Virus record (IMG/VR): IMGVR_UViG_3300037961_006825
Span: 1 to 64,000 of that record
DNA length: 64,000 nucleotides
DNA from: a virus
Direction: 5' to 3' (one strand)
How positions within the stretch are numbered: the stretch's first letter is position 1; each line of letters opens with the position of its first letter. The notes under the pieces are model-generated. The model did no database searches, was not told the origin of the DNA, and saw only the letters and a program-made list of their open reading frames with translations. Below are positions 1 to 8,210 of the stretch, in pieces. A program made the translations under genes and the position numbers.

Positions 1-17
1 TATTATAGATTAGTTCC

Positions 18-1067
18 TTATCTTAAACCTGTAGATTCAAAAACATCTCTTGCAACACCTGCTCTAAATCCACCTTCAATACCTTTTACAATAACTGATA
101 TAGCATTATGACTATGAAGACTTTCATTATGAGAAGCTACAATCTTAAAGTCTTTAATACGTGACTCGTTATTAAGTTTCTCAAACATTAATCGAACTGC
201 ATCTTCTACAAACTTAAGATATGCACCATTCTTTTCAGCAAATGCTTGCTCATCTTCTCTCTTAACCATAACTTGCGTTTCAGTTTGCAGAGCAGCTAAA
301 CATAACTCTTGAATATCTTCAATCCATAACATATCGTCAAAGCGTACACTTACTCTTGCAACACTTCTTTGACTATGAGGTACAGTAGCTCGATTACGAT
401 ACTTTTCAGCATGCTCACTTAACTCAAAACTACAAGGACAAGCAGAAGAGTAAACAAAGTCAAAATGAATATACTTTTTAAACTCACCATCTTTAGTAAG
501 ATCACCTTCAAATACTACATCATAATATTGATAACCTTCTAAACCACTACGTAAACTTTTTTGCTTAATAGGATATGAAATCTTAAGCATTATACGAGAA
601 TCAAATACTTTAAGATTTTCTTTATATGTTTCTAATACATCTTTAATTTTATCGATACTAAATATCTCATCTTTATGATCATAAAAACTTCTCATAATAC
701 GAGACATATTAATACCTTTCTTATGAGCTTCTAATGATACACTACCAGTTACACTAGTCTCTAATTCAATAGTTTTACCATCTCTCTTTTTATAATTAAG
801 AGGTAATCTAAAGTTATGTATACCAACTTGTTGAATCGGTACTGCAGCTCCTTGAATTAAGCTGGAAGGTCCATTTTGAAGATCGGGCAATGAAGATATA
901 TATTTCTTATCAGCATTAACATTATCATCATAAACTCTAATCGGAGGAAAATAACCTTTAGCAAATTCTTCACCCATAATTTCTTTAGCGATAACATCTT
1001 TTTCACCGGTAAGTTCATCGTCTTCACCTAACCAATCATAACCAGTATTAGTTTCTTTTTTACTCAT
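18..1067 (-). CDS. folE2: GTP cyclohydrolase FolE2 (type IB)
   Basis: Predicted to convert GTP to 7,8-dihydroneopterin triphosphate, the first step of both folate and 7-deazaguanine synthesis. The 349-residue protein has the FolE2 family pattern: the CPC metal/active-site motif at C210-P-C212, followed by SFELSEH, a conserved HSQRS block near residue 231 and the C-terminal ASHNESLHSHNA block near 311-322. Length is slightly above the family's usual 260-300 because of a charged N-terminal extension of about 60 residues. It faces away from queD and queE but belongs with them functionally. A host-type promoter lies just upstream. Family call is secure; use for DNA modification rather than folate is inferred from queD, queE, queF and dpdA in the same window. 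Confidence 0.93.
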   Translation of the reverse strand: MSKKETNTGYDWLGEDDELTGEKDVIAKEIMGEEFAKGYFPPIRVYDDNVNADKKYISSLPDLQNGPSSLIQGAAVPIQQVGIHNFRLPLNYKKRDGKTIELETSVTGSVSLEAHKKGINMSRIMRSFYDHKDEIFSIDKIKDVLETYKENLKVFDSRIMLKISYPIKQKSLRSGLEGYQYYDVVFEGDLTKDGEFKKYIHFDFVYSSACPCSFELSEHAEKYRNRATVPHSQRSVARVSVRFDDMLWIEDIQELCLAALQTETQVMVKREDEQAFAEKNGAYLKFVEDAVRLMFEKLNNESRIKDFKIVASHNESLHSHNAISVIVKGIEGGFRAGVARDVFESTGLR

Positions 1068-1076
1068 ATATGTATT

Positions 1077-1104
1077 ATTATAGAGTATAGATTAAATATT
1101 TCAA
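1077..1104 (-). promoter_or_regulatory. Host-type promoter of folE2
   Basis: On the minus strand a TTGAAA box (1099-1104) is followed after 16 bases by a perfect TATAAT (1077-1082). The folE2 ATG (1067-1065) is 9 bases further on, so only a leader of 0-3 bases is expected. Confidence 0.7.
1091..1098 (+). promoter_or_regulatory. Late-type promoter variant ATTAAATA
   Basis: ATTAAATA ends 7 bases before the ATG at 1106. It is a one-base variant of the T4-type late box TATAAATA and has the spacing used throughout this window. Confidence 0.45.
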
Positions 1105-1105
1105 G

Positions 1106-2803
1106 ATGAAGAACGAAAATTTATTTAACCAAATTGAAGAAGCCTTTGATCTAAAAGAAAAAAATGTAGATAAAATTTTTGAAGAAGGTAAATTTAAAAA
1201 AGTCTTAGAAGAAAGAACCACTGCTCCATTAGCTGGACAATCAGCTTTAGGTGATGTTACAAGAACTGCAACAGGCGCAACAGGATCTGCTATTGGAGGT
1301 ATTGGTAAAGGTATAGGAGCTGCTGCAAGAGGTGCAACAGCATTAGCTAGTAATTTATTTGGTAAAAATAGACAATTAAGAAGACAAGAAAAATTAAAAG
1401 CTGATCAAATGGCTCAAGATTTAAAGTTACAGAAAAAATTTGGTAAAAAAATAGCAGCTCAAGATCTTAAAAAAGCAAAACAAGATCAAAGATTAGCAAT
1501 GAAACAAGGTCAGCAAGCATTAAGGCAAGGTCAGCAAGCATTAAAACAAGGTGATCTTGCTGCGAAAGATCAAGCATTAGATTTAAAACGTAAGCGAACC
1601 GGATATGTATCACCGCAAGAAAGATTAGCAATGATGCAATCAGGTACACCTACACAAACCCCTGATACTTTAGAAGGTAAATCAGCTGCATTCAAAGAAG
1701 TTTATAGTGAAAATCCAGAATTCAAAAGATTAGTAGATAAAATTGCTGGAGGTCAAGAATTAACTTCTAGTGAAGCTGATCAGTATGAAAATTTTAAGAG
1801 AAAAATTGAAGGAATTAAAACTCAAACCGGAGAAACGTTAGGGGGCGAAGCTAAGAAAAAAGCTAAACAAGAAGAAAAAAGAATACGAGATGAAGAAAGA
1901 AAAAAAGCAGCAGACCAAGCTGCTGCAGCTGAAAAAGCTGTTAAAGAAAAAGAAAAAAAAGATTATCAAATTACTGTAAGAAAAGAAATTGATAGGTTAG
2001 ATCCTGACCTTAGAGCATTATTAGCTGCAAGAAATATTGTACAAGATTATGTAGAATATAAAATTGATAAAAATAAAACAAGTGACTCATTAAGACATGG
2101 TACTAAACCTAGTGAATTCCAAGATGATGTGTTTGAAGTTGTTAAAACTTTTATATTTGGTGGTGATTTACAATCAAAAGATGGTCAAGGTTCAGTCGCA
2201 TTAAAAGGAGATGATACTTTTGAGAAACATCGTCAAGATAAAAAAATATTTTTAAATAGATTTGATAGAGATGTAATGAAATTGATACCAACATATATGA
2301 ACCCTGGTGTTAGAACAAGGATTGCTAATAGAATTAAAGAAGTTTATGATACTGAAGTAGCTAAAATAGATAAAGAAGGTATGCCATCGAAGCTTGAAAT
2401 GAGAGATGATTTTAAAGCTGAACTTCAAGGTAAAATTAAAGATGAAATGGATAAAGATAAAAAATTACCTTCTGATGAAAAGAAGAAAAAAATTGAACCA
2501 ATAAAATTAAGTGCTAAAGCTAAGAAAGCTGCTATTTCTAATATATCTAAAAATATGACTGATAGAGCGGCAAAAATTAAAGTTTTATCTCCTGAAAAAT
2601 ATGTTGAAAGTATATTTAAAAAGAGAGGACCTAATGCTTTAAGAAATCCTAAAAATGTAGCTCGTAATTATAACAATTATATTCTTAAAAAAGAGAGAGA
2701 AAAGGGTGTTCAAAGAGAATTAAAATTAGAACATATGGTATTTGAAGAAAGAATAGAGTCCCTCTCTCAATCTCTCTTATCTAAAGATATTATAACTAAG
2801 TAA
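1106..2803 (+). CDS. Hypothetical lysine-rich, coiled-coil protein (possible virion protein)
   Basis: 565 residues with no family I recognise. Residues 1-40 are acidic/charged. Residues 50-100 are Gly/Ala/Thr-rich (a GATGSAIGGIGKGIG-type stretch). Residues 100-190 are strongly basic with 7-residue Q/A repeats, and residues 240-290 are a Lys/Glu-rich predicted coiled coil. The C-terminal 100 residues are basic. The composition resembles phage internal or structural proteins, and the upstream late-type box supports late expression, but neither point proves it. The start lies next to the folE2 promoter, so the two genes are divergently expressed from one short intergenic region. Function unknown. 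Confidence 0.75.
   Translation: MKNENLFNQIEEAFDLKEKNVDKIFEEGKFKKVLEERTTAPLAGQSALGDVTRTATGATGSAIGGIGKGIGAAARGATALASNLFGKNRQLRRQEKLKADQMAQDLKLQKKFGKKIAAQDLKKAKQDQRLAMKQGQQALRQGQQALKQGDLAAKDQALDLKRKRTGYVSPQERLAMMQSGTPTQTPDTLEGKSAAFKEVYSENPEFKRLVDKIAGGQELTSSEADQYENFKRKIEGIKTQTGETLGGEAKKKAKQEEKRIRDEERKKAADQAAAAEKAVKEKEKKDYQITVRKEIDRLDPDLRALLAARNIVQDYVEYKIDKNKTSDSLRHGTKPSEFQDDVFEVVKTFIFGGDLQSKDGQGSVALKGDDTFEKHRQDKKIFLNRFDRDVMKLIPTYMNPGVRTRIANRIKEVYDTEVAKIDKEGMPSKLEMRDDFKAELQGKIKDEMDKDKKLPSDEKKKKIEPIKLSAKAKKAAISNISKNMTDRAAKIKVLSPEKYVESIFKKRGPNALRNPKNVARNYNNYILKKEREKGVQRELKLEHMVFEERIESLSQSLLSKDIITK
1505..1552 (+). repeat. 21-bp tandem repeat in coding sequence
   Basis: CAAGGTCAGCAAGCATTAA occurs at 1505-1523 and 1526-1544, with a third partial copy at 1547. 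It encodes the heptad-like repeats KQGQQAL/RQGQQAL/KQGDLAA. Confidence 0.8.
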
Positions 2804-2810
2804 AAAACAA

Positions 2811-2836
2811 AATCAACTATTTTTTTTCAGTTGATT
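2811..2836. repeat. Inverted repeat between the 1106 gene and queD
   Basis: AATCAACT (2811-2818) and AGTTGATT (2829-2836) can form an 8-bp stem with a 10-base T-rich loop. Its right arm contains the TTGATT -35 box of the queD promoter. No U-run follows on the plus strand, so it could be an operator or weak terminator; on the minus strand it is followed by a T-rich tract. Confidence 0.5.
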
Positions 2837-2858
2837 ATAAAAAACTATATGCTATAAT
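2831..2858 (+). promoter_or_regulatory. Host-type promoter of queD
   Basis: TTGATT (2831-2836), 16-base spacer, TATAAT (2853-2858), then exactly 6 bases to the ATG at 2865. Transcription should start at or next to the ATG, giving a leaderless mRNA. Confidence 0.8.
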
Positions 2859-2864
2859 ATTTGT

Positions 2865-3542
2865 ATGAGCGCATTTAAGTCAACTAAAATTATTCCTATG
2901 GGATCTACCGCTTTTCGTCAATGGAGAGCTGAAAGTCATTGTCAATTTATTCATGGTTATCGTTTACAAACTAAAATTTGGTTTGGATTAAGTGAAGGAG
3001 CAACATTAGATGATAAAAATTGGGTATTTGACTTCGGTGGTTGTAAGGAGATTAAAAAATTATTAGAAGATCAGTTTGATCATACATTTTGCGCTGCAGC
3101 AGACGATCCAGAATTAGAAGTATTTAAGATGCTTGATAGTAAAGGTCTAATTCAACTAAGAATTATGGATGGAGTAGGTATTGAAAAGACTGCTGAATGG
3201 GTTTATACTGCAGTAAGTAATTATGTTAAAGAGTCTACTAAAGGTAGAGTAAAGATCGATAAGGTTGAAGTATGGGAGCATGAAGGTAATAGTGCAATAT
3301 ATGATACTAGACTAGATACTTTAAATAATCGTGCAGATAAATACGTTGATCAACGCGTAATCAGTAAAGAAAAGGCTCATGAAATGGCTATTGAAGAAAA
3401 TAAAGAGATTTTAAATAATCTTAAAAAAGAAAAGCCAATAGATCCTGAGTTAGATACAGGTAGAAAAAGTTCTTTAGGTTCAGATATACCGGTTTCAAAA
3501 GGTATGAGTAATCCGTTCCAAGGTACTTCATGGGGTAATTAA
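2865..3542 (+). CDS. queD: QueD-like 6-carboxy-tetrahydropterin synthase
   Basis: Member of the PTPS/QueD family, predicted to turn dihydroneopterin triphosphate (FolE2 product) into 6-carboxy-tetrahydropterin. Visible family features: catalytic-type Cys26 in SHCQFIHGY, the Asp-His pair D72-H73 in LEDQFDHTF, and the substrate-binding Glu region VEVWEHEG near 135-141. The usual HGH zinc motif reads HGY (H30, Y32), so one metal ligand must be supplied differently or is missing. Residues 150-225 form a charged, low-complexity tail not found in the roughly 120-140-residue bacterial enzymes. First gene after a strong host-type promoter, followed by a 65-residue ORF. Family call is good; catalytic competence is less certain because of the zinc-site change. 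Confidence 0.85.
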   Translation: MSAFKSTKIIPMGSTAFRQWRAESHCQFIHGYRLQTKIWFGLSEGATLDDKNWVFDFGGCKEIKKLLEDQFDHTFCAAADDPELEVFKMLDSKGLIQLRIMDGVGIEKTAEWVYTAVSNYVKESTKGRVKIDKVEVWEHEGNSAIYDTRLDTLNNRADKYVDQRVISKEKAHEMAIEENKEILNNLKKEKPIDPELDTGRKSSLGSDIPVSKGMSNPFQGTSWGN

Positions 3543-3550
3543 ATAATTAC

Positions 3551-3748
3551 ATGTTTGGTGCTAAAAAAGAACGTGATCCTAACTTAATTAAATTAGAACA
3601 AAGTGTTTTTAGTAGAATTAATCAAGAAATTCAAAAAGTACAACCTGAATTACCGGATACTGCTAAAAATGATGTAAATTTTGTAAGTTTTGAACAAGCT
3701 TTACGTGAATTAAGCGATATCAGCAAGTCTACTAACGATAAATCTTAA
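3551..3748 (+). CDS. Hypothetical 65-residue protein
   Basis: Small charged protein starting 8 bases after queD, probably in the same transcript. It has no recognisable motif or membrane segment. Its last 39 bases overlap the 3' end of the convergent phoH gene. Confidence 0.55.
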   Translation: MFGAKKERDPNLIKLEQSVFSRINQEIQKVQPELPDTAKNDVNFVSFEQALRELSDISKSTNDKS

Positions 3749-4453
3749 TATTTCACTACGAACCACTTCATTTTCAGTAAAATCGTATGCAAATATGCCA
3801 TTTTCTTGACATTCTGATGTATCAAAACAATCTTTTATACGTTTGAACCCTGATTTACCGTTAATATCACTTTGCAATGAGTCTCCTACTACGATATACT
3901 TGGTATCTTCACCAAATCTCGTTAAAACTGTAGTTAATTCATCAGTAGTCATGTTTTGAGCTTCATCTACTATAACGCAACTGTTGCGAAACGTTAAACC
4001 ACGTGTAAAATTAACAGGAATACACTTTATTATATGTTTATTCAATAAATTACTTTGAACAGAAGGGTCTAAAATTTCTTCTAGCTTATCGATTAAAGGT
4101 GCAGCCCACGGTTTAAACTTTTCTTCTAACTCTCCCGGTAATGCACCCATGCTTCGATTAGCGCTTTCAACTACTGAACGTATATAAACTATATTATTAA
4201 CTTTACCTTCGTTAAGGAGACGTAAAGCTGCTAATACTCCTATATATGTCTTAGCACTTCCTGCAGGACCATCAATAAATCCCATGCTAGTGTTATCATC
4301 TATTATAGTATCAAAAAATTCCTGTTGGATCTGATTGAGTTTATACTCTTTTTTGATATGGAAATCAGTATCCCAATCTTTTGATGCTAAGTTATGCAAA
4401 TCAAATATATCAGTTTCATTTGCCCGACGTGTAGAGATTTTCTTCTTCGCCAT
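3710..4453 (-). CDS. phoH: PhoH-like P-loop ATPase
   Basis: 247-residue PhoH-family ATPase, very common in marine phages, often linked to phosphate stress or RNA metabolism though its phage role is not settled. Walker A GPAGSAKT at residues 62-69, Walker B CVIVDEAQN in the middle of the chain, and a GDSLQSD block typical of PhoH. The N-terminal 30 residues are basic and Ser/Thr-rich. Upstream is a late-type box CATAAATA 6 bases from the ATG, so expression is probably late and leaderless. Cytoplasmic. Confidence 0.94.
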   Translation of the reverse strand: MAKKKISTRRANETDIFDLHNLASKDWDTDFHIKKEYKLNQIQQEFFDTIIDDNTSMGFIDGPAGSAKTYIGVLAALRLLNEGKVNNIVYIRSVVESANRSMGALPGELEEKFKPWAAPLIDKLEEILDPSVQSNLLNKHIIKCIPVNFTRGLTFRNSCVIVDEAQNMTTDELTTVLTRFGEDTKYIVVGDSLQSDINGKSGFKRIKDCFDTSECQENGIFAYDFTENEVVRSEILRFIVSRLADIA

Positions 4454-4459
4454 TAAAAT

Positions 4460-4467
4460 TATTTATG
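4460..4467 (-). promoter_or_regulatory. Late promoter of phoH
   Basis: On the minus strand CATAAATA lies 6 bases before the phoH ATG (4453). Confidence 0.6.
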
Positions 4468-4552
4468 GTAAAATACTTAAAAAATTCATTTTAAAATTAT
4501 TGATTATCGTCAAATAAATACTATACTATATAGATATAAAAAGGAACTAAAA

Positions 4553-4558
4553 TATAAT
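4553..4558 (+). promoter_or_regulatory. -10 box of queE operon
   Basis: Perfect TATAAT ends 6 bases before the queE ATG at 4565. The -35 region (TAGATA at 4531-4536) is weak. A purine-rich AAAAGGAACT at about 4540-4549 is upstream of the predicted start point and would not be in the mRNA. Confidence 0.6.
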
Positions 4559-4564
4559 TATATT

Positions 4565-5308
4565 ATGGCATTAGATACGTTAAGTTTAAGTGATGATAAA
4601 GTGTTTTATACTCTAGAAGGTGAAGGTTTGCATATTGGTCAACCTTCTGTCTTTATGAGATTAGCGATGTGTAATCTATCTTGTAAAGGTTTTGCATCTG
4701 AAGATTCACCGCATGGTTGTGATTCTTTTGTTTCATGGTCTATAAAAAATAAGTTTACGTTCGATGACTTAAATTTATATTTTGAAGAGCATGGTTATGA
4801 TGAAGCATTACGTAAAGGTGCTATATTAAAAATAACTGGCGGTGAGCCTATGTTACAGCAACGTAGATTATTAGAATGGTTACCTACTTTTGAAGAATGG
4901 TTTGGGTTTAAACCTCGTATAGACTTTGAAAGTAATGCTAGTATAATGCCTAAAGAAGAGTGGATAACTGATTGGAATGCTACTTTTACTTTATCTCCTA
5001 AGATGAGTAATAATGGTGATCCAGAAAAGATTAGATATAAGCCTGAAGTTTTAAAATGGCATAATAGTCATGATGAAAGTTGTTTCAAGTTTGTTATTAG
5101 TAATAATAATGATGTTAAAGAGTTATATGAAAAATATATTGACCCTGGTTATGTAAGTAAAGATAAGATATGGTTAATGCCTTGTTGTGGTAGTAGAGAT
5201 GAACATACTGAAAAATCTACTATGGTAGCAGAATTATGTAAAGAACATCATTTTAAATTTAGCCCTAGACTTCAATTAGTAATATGGGATATGGCTTTAA
5301 AGGTATGA
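4565..5308 (+). CDS. queE: 7-carboxy-7-deazaguanine synthase QueE (radical SAM)
   Basis: Radical SAM enzyme predicted to convert 6-carboxy-tetrahydropterin to 7-carboxy-7-deazaguanine (CDG). N-terminal FYTLEGEGLHIGQPSVFMR matches QueE, and the SAM-binding TGGEP is at residues 91-95. Cluster cysteines are C36, C40 and C52, spaced Cx3Cx11C instead of Cx3Cx2C. An expanded cluster loop is known in some QueE proteins, so the enzyme may still be active. 247 residues, near the family norm. First gene of an operon with speD, speD-like and speE; the next start is one base after the stop. Confidence 0.9.
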   Translation: MALDTLSLSDDKVFYTLEGEGLHIGQPSVFMRLAMCNLSCKGFASEDSPHGCDSFVSWSIKNKFTFDDLNLYFEEHGYDEALRKGAILKITGGEPMLQQRRLLEWLPTFEEWFGFKPRIDFESNASIMPKEEWITDWNATFTLSPKMSNNGDPEKIRYKPEVLKWHNSHDESCFKFVISNNNDVKELYEKYIDPGYVSKDKIWLMPCCGSRDEHTEKSTMVAELCKEHHFKFSPRLQLVIWDMALKV

Positions 5309-5309
5309 T

Positions 5310-5678
5310 GTGAGTTTAGCAAATCACCAGATTATAGATTTTTACGGTTGTGATAAAGATATTTTATCTAACTCTGATATTGTAAAAAGTTATTTTGTTA
5401 AGGCTGCTGAAATGTCTCATGCAACTATTGTATCTGAAAAGTTTCATGAATTTAGTCCATTCGGTTTAACAGGTGTATTAGTGATAACTGAAAGCCATAT
5501 CAGTATACATACTTGGCCTGAATATGGGTATGTAGCAATTGATGTATTTAGCTGCTGTGATAAATTAGATCATAAAAGATTAGTTGATGTTTTACAAACA
5601 CATTTTAAAGCAAAAAAGGTAAATTCAAAAAGTATAAAGAGAGGTAGACATGGACGAGCATTCATTCGAAAAGGATAA
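5310..5678 (+). CDS. speD: S-adenosylmethionine decarboxylase proenzyme (SpeD)
   Basis: Pyruvoyl enzyme producing decarboxylated SAM, the aminopropyl donor for spermidine. The self-cleavage region TESHISIHTWPEYG is intact: E61-S62 is the processing site, with S62 becoming the pyruvoyl group; H67 and the Cys of DVFSCC are the other usual catalytic residues. 122 residues, normal for the prokaryotic form. The start is GTG at 5310, right after the queE stop, with no in-frame ATG nearby. Followed by a second SpeD-like gene (29-base overlap) and speE. Confidence 0.93.
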   Translation: MSLANHQIIDFYGCDKDILSNSDIVKSYFVKAAEMSHATIVSEKFHEFSPFGLTGVLVITESHISIHTWPEYGYVAIDVFSCCDKLDHKRLVDVLQTHFKAKKVNSKSIKRGRHGRAFIRKG

Positions 5679-6030
5679 ATTATGGGGCATGTCAATGTCC
5701 TTAGATCTCTATAAATGTAATCCGGATACAATTCGAGATGCAGATAAGATTAAAGAATACGTAAAAGAGCTTTGTGATAATGTCATTGATATGAAAAGAT
5801 ATGGTGAATGTCAAGTAGTTCATTTCGGTGACGATCCGAAAGTTACAGGGTTTTCAATGACTCAATTAATTGAAACGTCTTTAGTATCAGGACATTTTGC
5901 TAATAATACTAATGCAGCATACTTAGATATATTTTCTTGTAAATGGTATGATATAGATAAAGTTAGAGATTTTAGTGAAAAGTTTTTTGAAGCTAAAGCA
6001 TCAATAACTAATTTAAGTAAACGACAATGA
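5650..6030 (+). CDS. Second, divergent SpeD-like protein
   Basis: 126 residues resembling the short SpeD-like proteins of T4-like marine phages. It keeps a candidate processing serine in ETSLVSGHF (S77, with H82 aligned to SpeD His67) and the Cys of YLDIFSC, but the residues flanking the cleavage serine are T-S-L rather than E-S-H. It may be a second decarboxylase or a partner of the first SpeD, as paired pro-enzyme/prozyme systems exist in other organisms; this is inference. It overlaps speD by 29 bases if started at 5650; ATGs at 5689 and 5695 would avoid the overlap. Confidence 0.82.
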   Translation: MDEHSFEKDKLWGMSMSLDLYKCNPDTIRDADKIKEYVKELCDNVIDMKRYGECQVVHFGDDPKVTGFSMTQLIETSLVSGHFANNTNAAYLDIFSCKWYDIDKVRDFSEKFFEAKASITNLSKRQ

Positions 6031-6848
6031 TAATAGATGATAGTTGGGATAAAAAGAATGGTAGTACTATTCTTATTGAAGGAGAACTTTTAGAGGAAGT
6101 TCGTTCAGAATATCAACACATTGAAGTGTATGATACAAAACGTTTTGGTAAACTTTTAAAACTTGACGGTGTTATTCAACTAACTGAATTTGATGAAGCT
6201 AATTATCATGAAATGATAGCTCATGTACCTTTACGTACTCATAATACACCTGATAATGTTTTAGTTATCGGTGGCGGTGACGGCGGGGCTGTTAGAGAAA
6301 TATTAAAACATAAACGAGTTAAAAATATTGATTTAGTAGAAATTGATAATGAAGTTATAAAAATATCAAAAAAATATTTTCCAGAAATATCATCTGGTTT
6401 AGAAGATAGTAAAGTTACTATTATGAATCAAGACGGTGCTGAGTATATTAAAAAATGTACTAATTTATATGATGTAATAATTATAGATTCTACTGATCCA
6501 TTTAGTGTAGGTGAATCGCTTTTTAAAGAAGAATTTTATTCTAATTTAAAAAAAGCATTAAAAGAAAGAGGTATAGTTATTTCTCAATCTGAAAGTATGT
6601 TTTATAATAAAGATTTAATTCAAGATATGTTTGAATTTAAACGTAAACATTTTAACGTTGTAAGATATTATTATACTTTAGTACCTACATATCCGTCAGG
6701 AACGATTGGCTTTCATTTTTGTTCAGATGGTCATTATTTACCTATTGATTTAAATGATGATTCTTTTGATAGAATGGAAGGCTTAAAATATTATAACGAA
6801 ATGATTCATAACAGTAGTTTTTTAACACCAAACGGAGTAAGTAATTAA
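6027..6848 (+). CDS. speE: Spermidine synthase (SpeE)
   Basis: Aminopropyltransferase making spermidine from putrescine and decarboxylated SAM. 273 residues, like bacterial SpeE. Diagnostic pieces: SEYQHIEVY near residue 28, LKLDGVIQLTEFDE near 44-57, the nucleotide-binding VIGGGDGG at 80-87 and the catalytic IIIDSTDPF block. ATG overlaps the previous stop (ATGATAA), showing translational coupling with the SpeD pair. No decarboxylase for putrescine formation is seen here, so putrescine would come from the host. Confidence 0.95.
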   Translation: MIIDDSWDKKNGSTILIEGELLEEVRSEYQHIEVYDTKRFGKLLKLDGVIQLTEFDEANYHEMIAHVPLRTHNTPDNVLVIGGGDGGAVREILKHKRVKNIDLVEIDNEVIKISKKYFPEISSGLEDSKVTIMNQDGAEYIKKCTNLYDVIIIDSTDPFSVGESLFKEEFYSNLKKALKERGIVISQSESMFYNKDLIQDMFEFKRKHFNVVRYYYTLVPTYPSGTIGFHFCSDGHYLPIDLNDDSFDRMEGLKYYNEMIHNSSFLTPNGVSN

Positions 6849-7499
6849 ATGGCACAATTAATATGTAATTTACCAAACAATAAAGTTTGGGTTAGAAAAG
6901 AATTCTTAAGAGATGGCAAAGATGGGCATGGTGAGTTTGTTGAAGGTCATTGGGTAACTGCTAAAAGCATAGTTGGTAGAGCATTTTATTTTGAAACTTA
7001 TCTACCAGAATATGGTGCAGTATTTGATAAACTACCTATTAATGCATTTGTTTCATCACCTGAAAAACCAGATAAAGATTACCCATTACATGACTTACAA
7101 TTTTGGAATTGTATGGATTATGGAGTAACTTGTATTTATAAACAATTTATTGGTAGTATGGATTTTGAAATCTTTACTAGATCACATGATATTGTAAAAG
7201 GTACTTATTTGTTTACTTTAGATAATTATCATGCATCAGCAGATGAAATAGATTATAGTTGTTCTGAGGTACCTGCAGAGCATAAATCATTTAATTGTTT
7301 GGAGTTAGAAAATGGACAATATGCATTGTATCCTAATAATAGAATGAGAGTTTATGATAATTCATTAACTCCTAAAACTCCAAAAATGCCAGACTTTTTA
7401 GTTAGTACTGACTATTATCAAGTAGAAAGCGGTTACGAATATCGTTTAGGTGATACAGATGAGTACTTCTGGAAAACAAAAGATAAAAAGGATAAATAA
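6849..7499 (+). CDS. Hypothetical protein, end of polyamine operon
   Basis: 216 residues, soluble, aromatic-rich and acidic at the C-terminus, without a domain I recognise. It starts directly after the speE stop and is probably co-transcribed. No signal peptide or membrane segment. Function unknown. Confidence 0.75.
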   Translation: MAQLICNLPNNKVWVRKEFLRDGKDGHGEFVEGHWVTAKSIVGRAFYFETYLPEYGAVFDKLPINAFVSSPEKPDKDYPLHDLQFWNCMDYGVTCIYKQFIGSMDFEIFTRSHDIVKGTYLFTLDNYHASADEIDYSCSEVPAEHKSFNCLELENGQYALYPNNRMRVYDNSLTPKTPKMPDFLVSTDYYQVESGYEYRLGDTDEYFWKTKDKKDK

Positions 7500-7504
7500 A
7501 AATT

Positions 7505-7708
7505 ATGAGTATATTAATATCATTAGTAGTATTCGTAGCTGGGTTCGTCGTCGGTGCACTCGTAACACGTAAAAATGTTGAAGAGGTAAATGCTGTAGTT
7601 GCAGAAGCAAAAGAGCTTGCAGCTAAAATCGATGCAAAGGTTGATGAGCTTAAAGATGAAAAGAAGCCTGCTACGAAAAGAGGCCGTAAGCCTGCAGCAA
7701 AGAAATAA
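7505..7708 (+). CDS. Small membrane-anchored protein with basic tail
   Basis: 67 residues: an N-terminal hydrophobic segment (residues 3-20, ISLVVFVAGFVVGALV), an Ala/Glu/Lys helix with coiled-coil character (25-50), and a tail KKPATKRGRKPAAKK resembling AT-hook or histone-like tails. It could tether nucleic acid or protein to the membrane (inference). It is followed by a clear terminator that ends the queE-speE transcript. Confidence 0.7.
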   Translation: MSILISLVVFVAGFVVGALVTRKNVEEVNAVVAEAKELAAKIDAKVDELKDEKKPATKRGRKPAAKK

Positions 7709-7728
7709 GTAATTTTTTTTGCTTTTCT

Positions 7729-7762
7729 AAACCCTGTTAATTAATTTTAGCAGGGTTTTTTT
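7729..7762 (+). terminator. Rho-independent terminator
   Basis: AAACCCTG (7729-7736) pairs with CAGGGTTT (7751-7758), followed by a T-run. It closes the queE-speD-speE operon. Confidence 0.88.
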
Positions 7763-8141
7763 ATAGATACTTAAGAGATAAATAATTGATAATTAAATGT
7801 ATCGTATTGTCAGTAATAATTAAAAGCCAAGTTGATAACCAAACTGGTACATCTTTATGATATCCATTAGTATCGCAATCTTTCCAACTAGGCCAATATT
7901 TGCAAGGAGCTATTTTTGTTTTTGCAAAGGCTATATATTTTGCAACTCCAAATCTATCGATTAAGAAATGGGTAAAGAAAATAGTAAACCAAGCAGCAAA
8001 TGAAGGCTGTAATAATAAAAACGGCAACGAGTAAACGAATGCATGGGTTGCAGCGGCTCTATTATTTTTAATTTTATGTAAAGCCATCCAATCACTTTGT
8101 AACAAGTAATCCCCTGTTAAGTGTAATATTAATTGTTCCAT
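7761..8141 (-). CDS. DUF3307 membrane protein
   Basis: 126 residues matching the DUF3307 family: N-terminal LHLTGDYLLQSDWMALHK, then hydrophobic segments around residues 32-62 and 100-122. DUF3307 proteins are small integral membrane proteins common in phages and bacteria; function unknown. It is the only minus-strand gene between the polyamine and curli regions, and it ends next to the terminator. Confidence 0.85.
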   Translation of the reverse strand: MEQLILHLTGDYLLQSDWMALHKIKNNRAAATHAFVYSLPFLLLQPSFAAWFTIFFTHFLIDRFGVAKYIAFAKTKIAPCKYWPSWKDCDTNGYHKDVPVWLSTWLLIITDNTIHLIINYLSLKYL

Positions 8142-8197
8142 AATCTAAATCTAAACCTTACCATATTATTTACTTATTGGGAAAGATAAGTCAACGT

Positions 8198-8205
8198 TAT
8201 AAATA
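8198..8205 (+). promoter_or_regulatory. Late promoter TATAAATA of the curli/cyclase operon
   Basis: Perfect T4-type late box ending 5 bases before the ATG at 8211. It is the first promoter of the operon that runs to 13991. Confidence 0.75.
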
Positions 8206-8210
8206 ATTAT

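Noticed and set aside
2811-2836. Rho-independent terminator after the 1106 gene
   Set aside because: The stem is present but not followed by a U-run on the plus strand; kept only as an inverted repeat.
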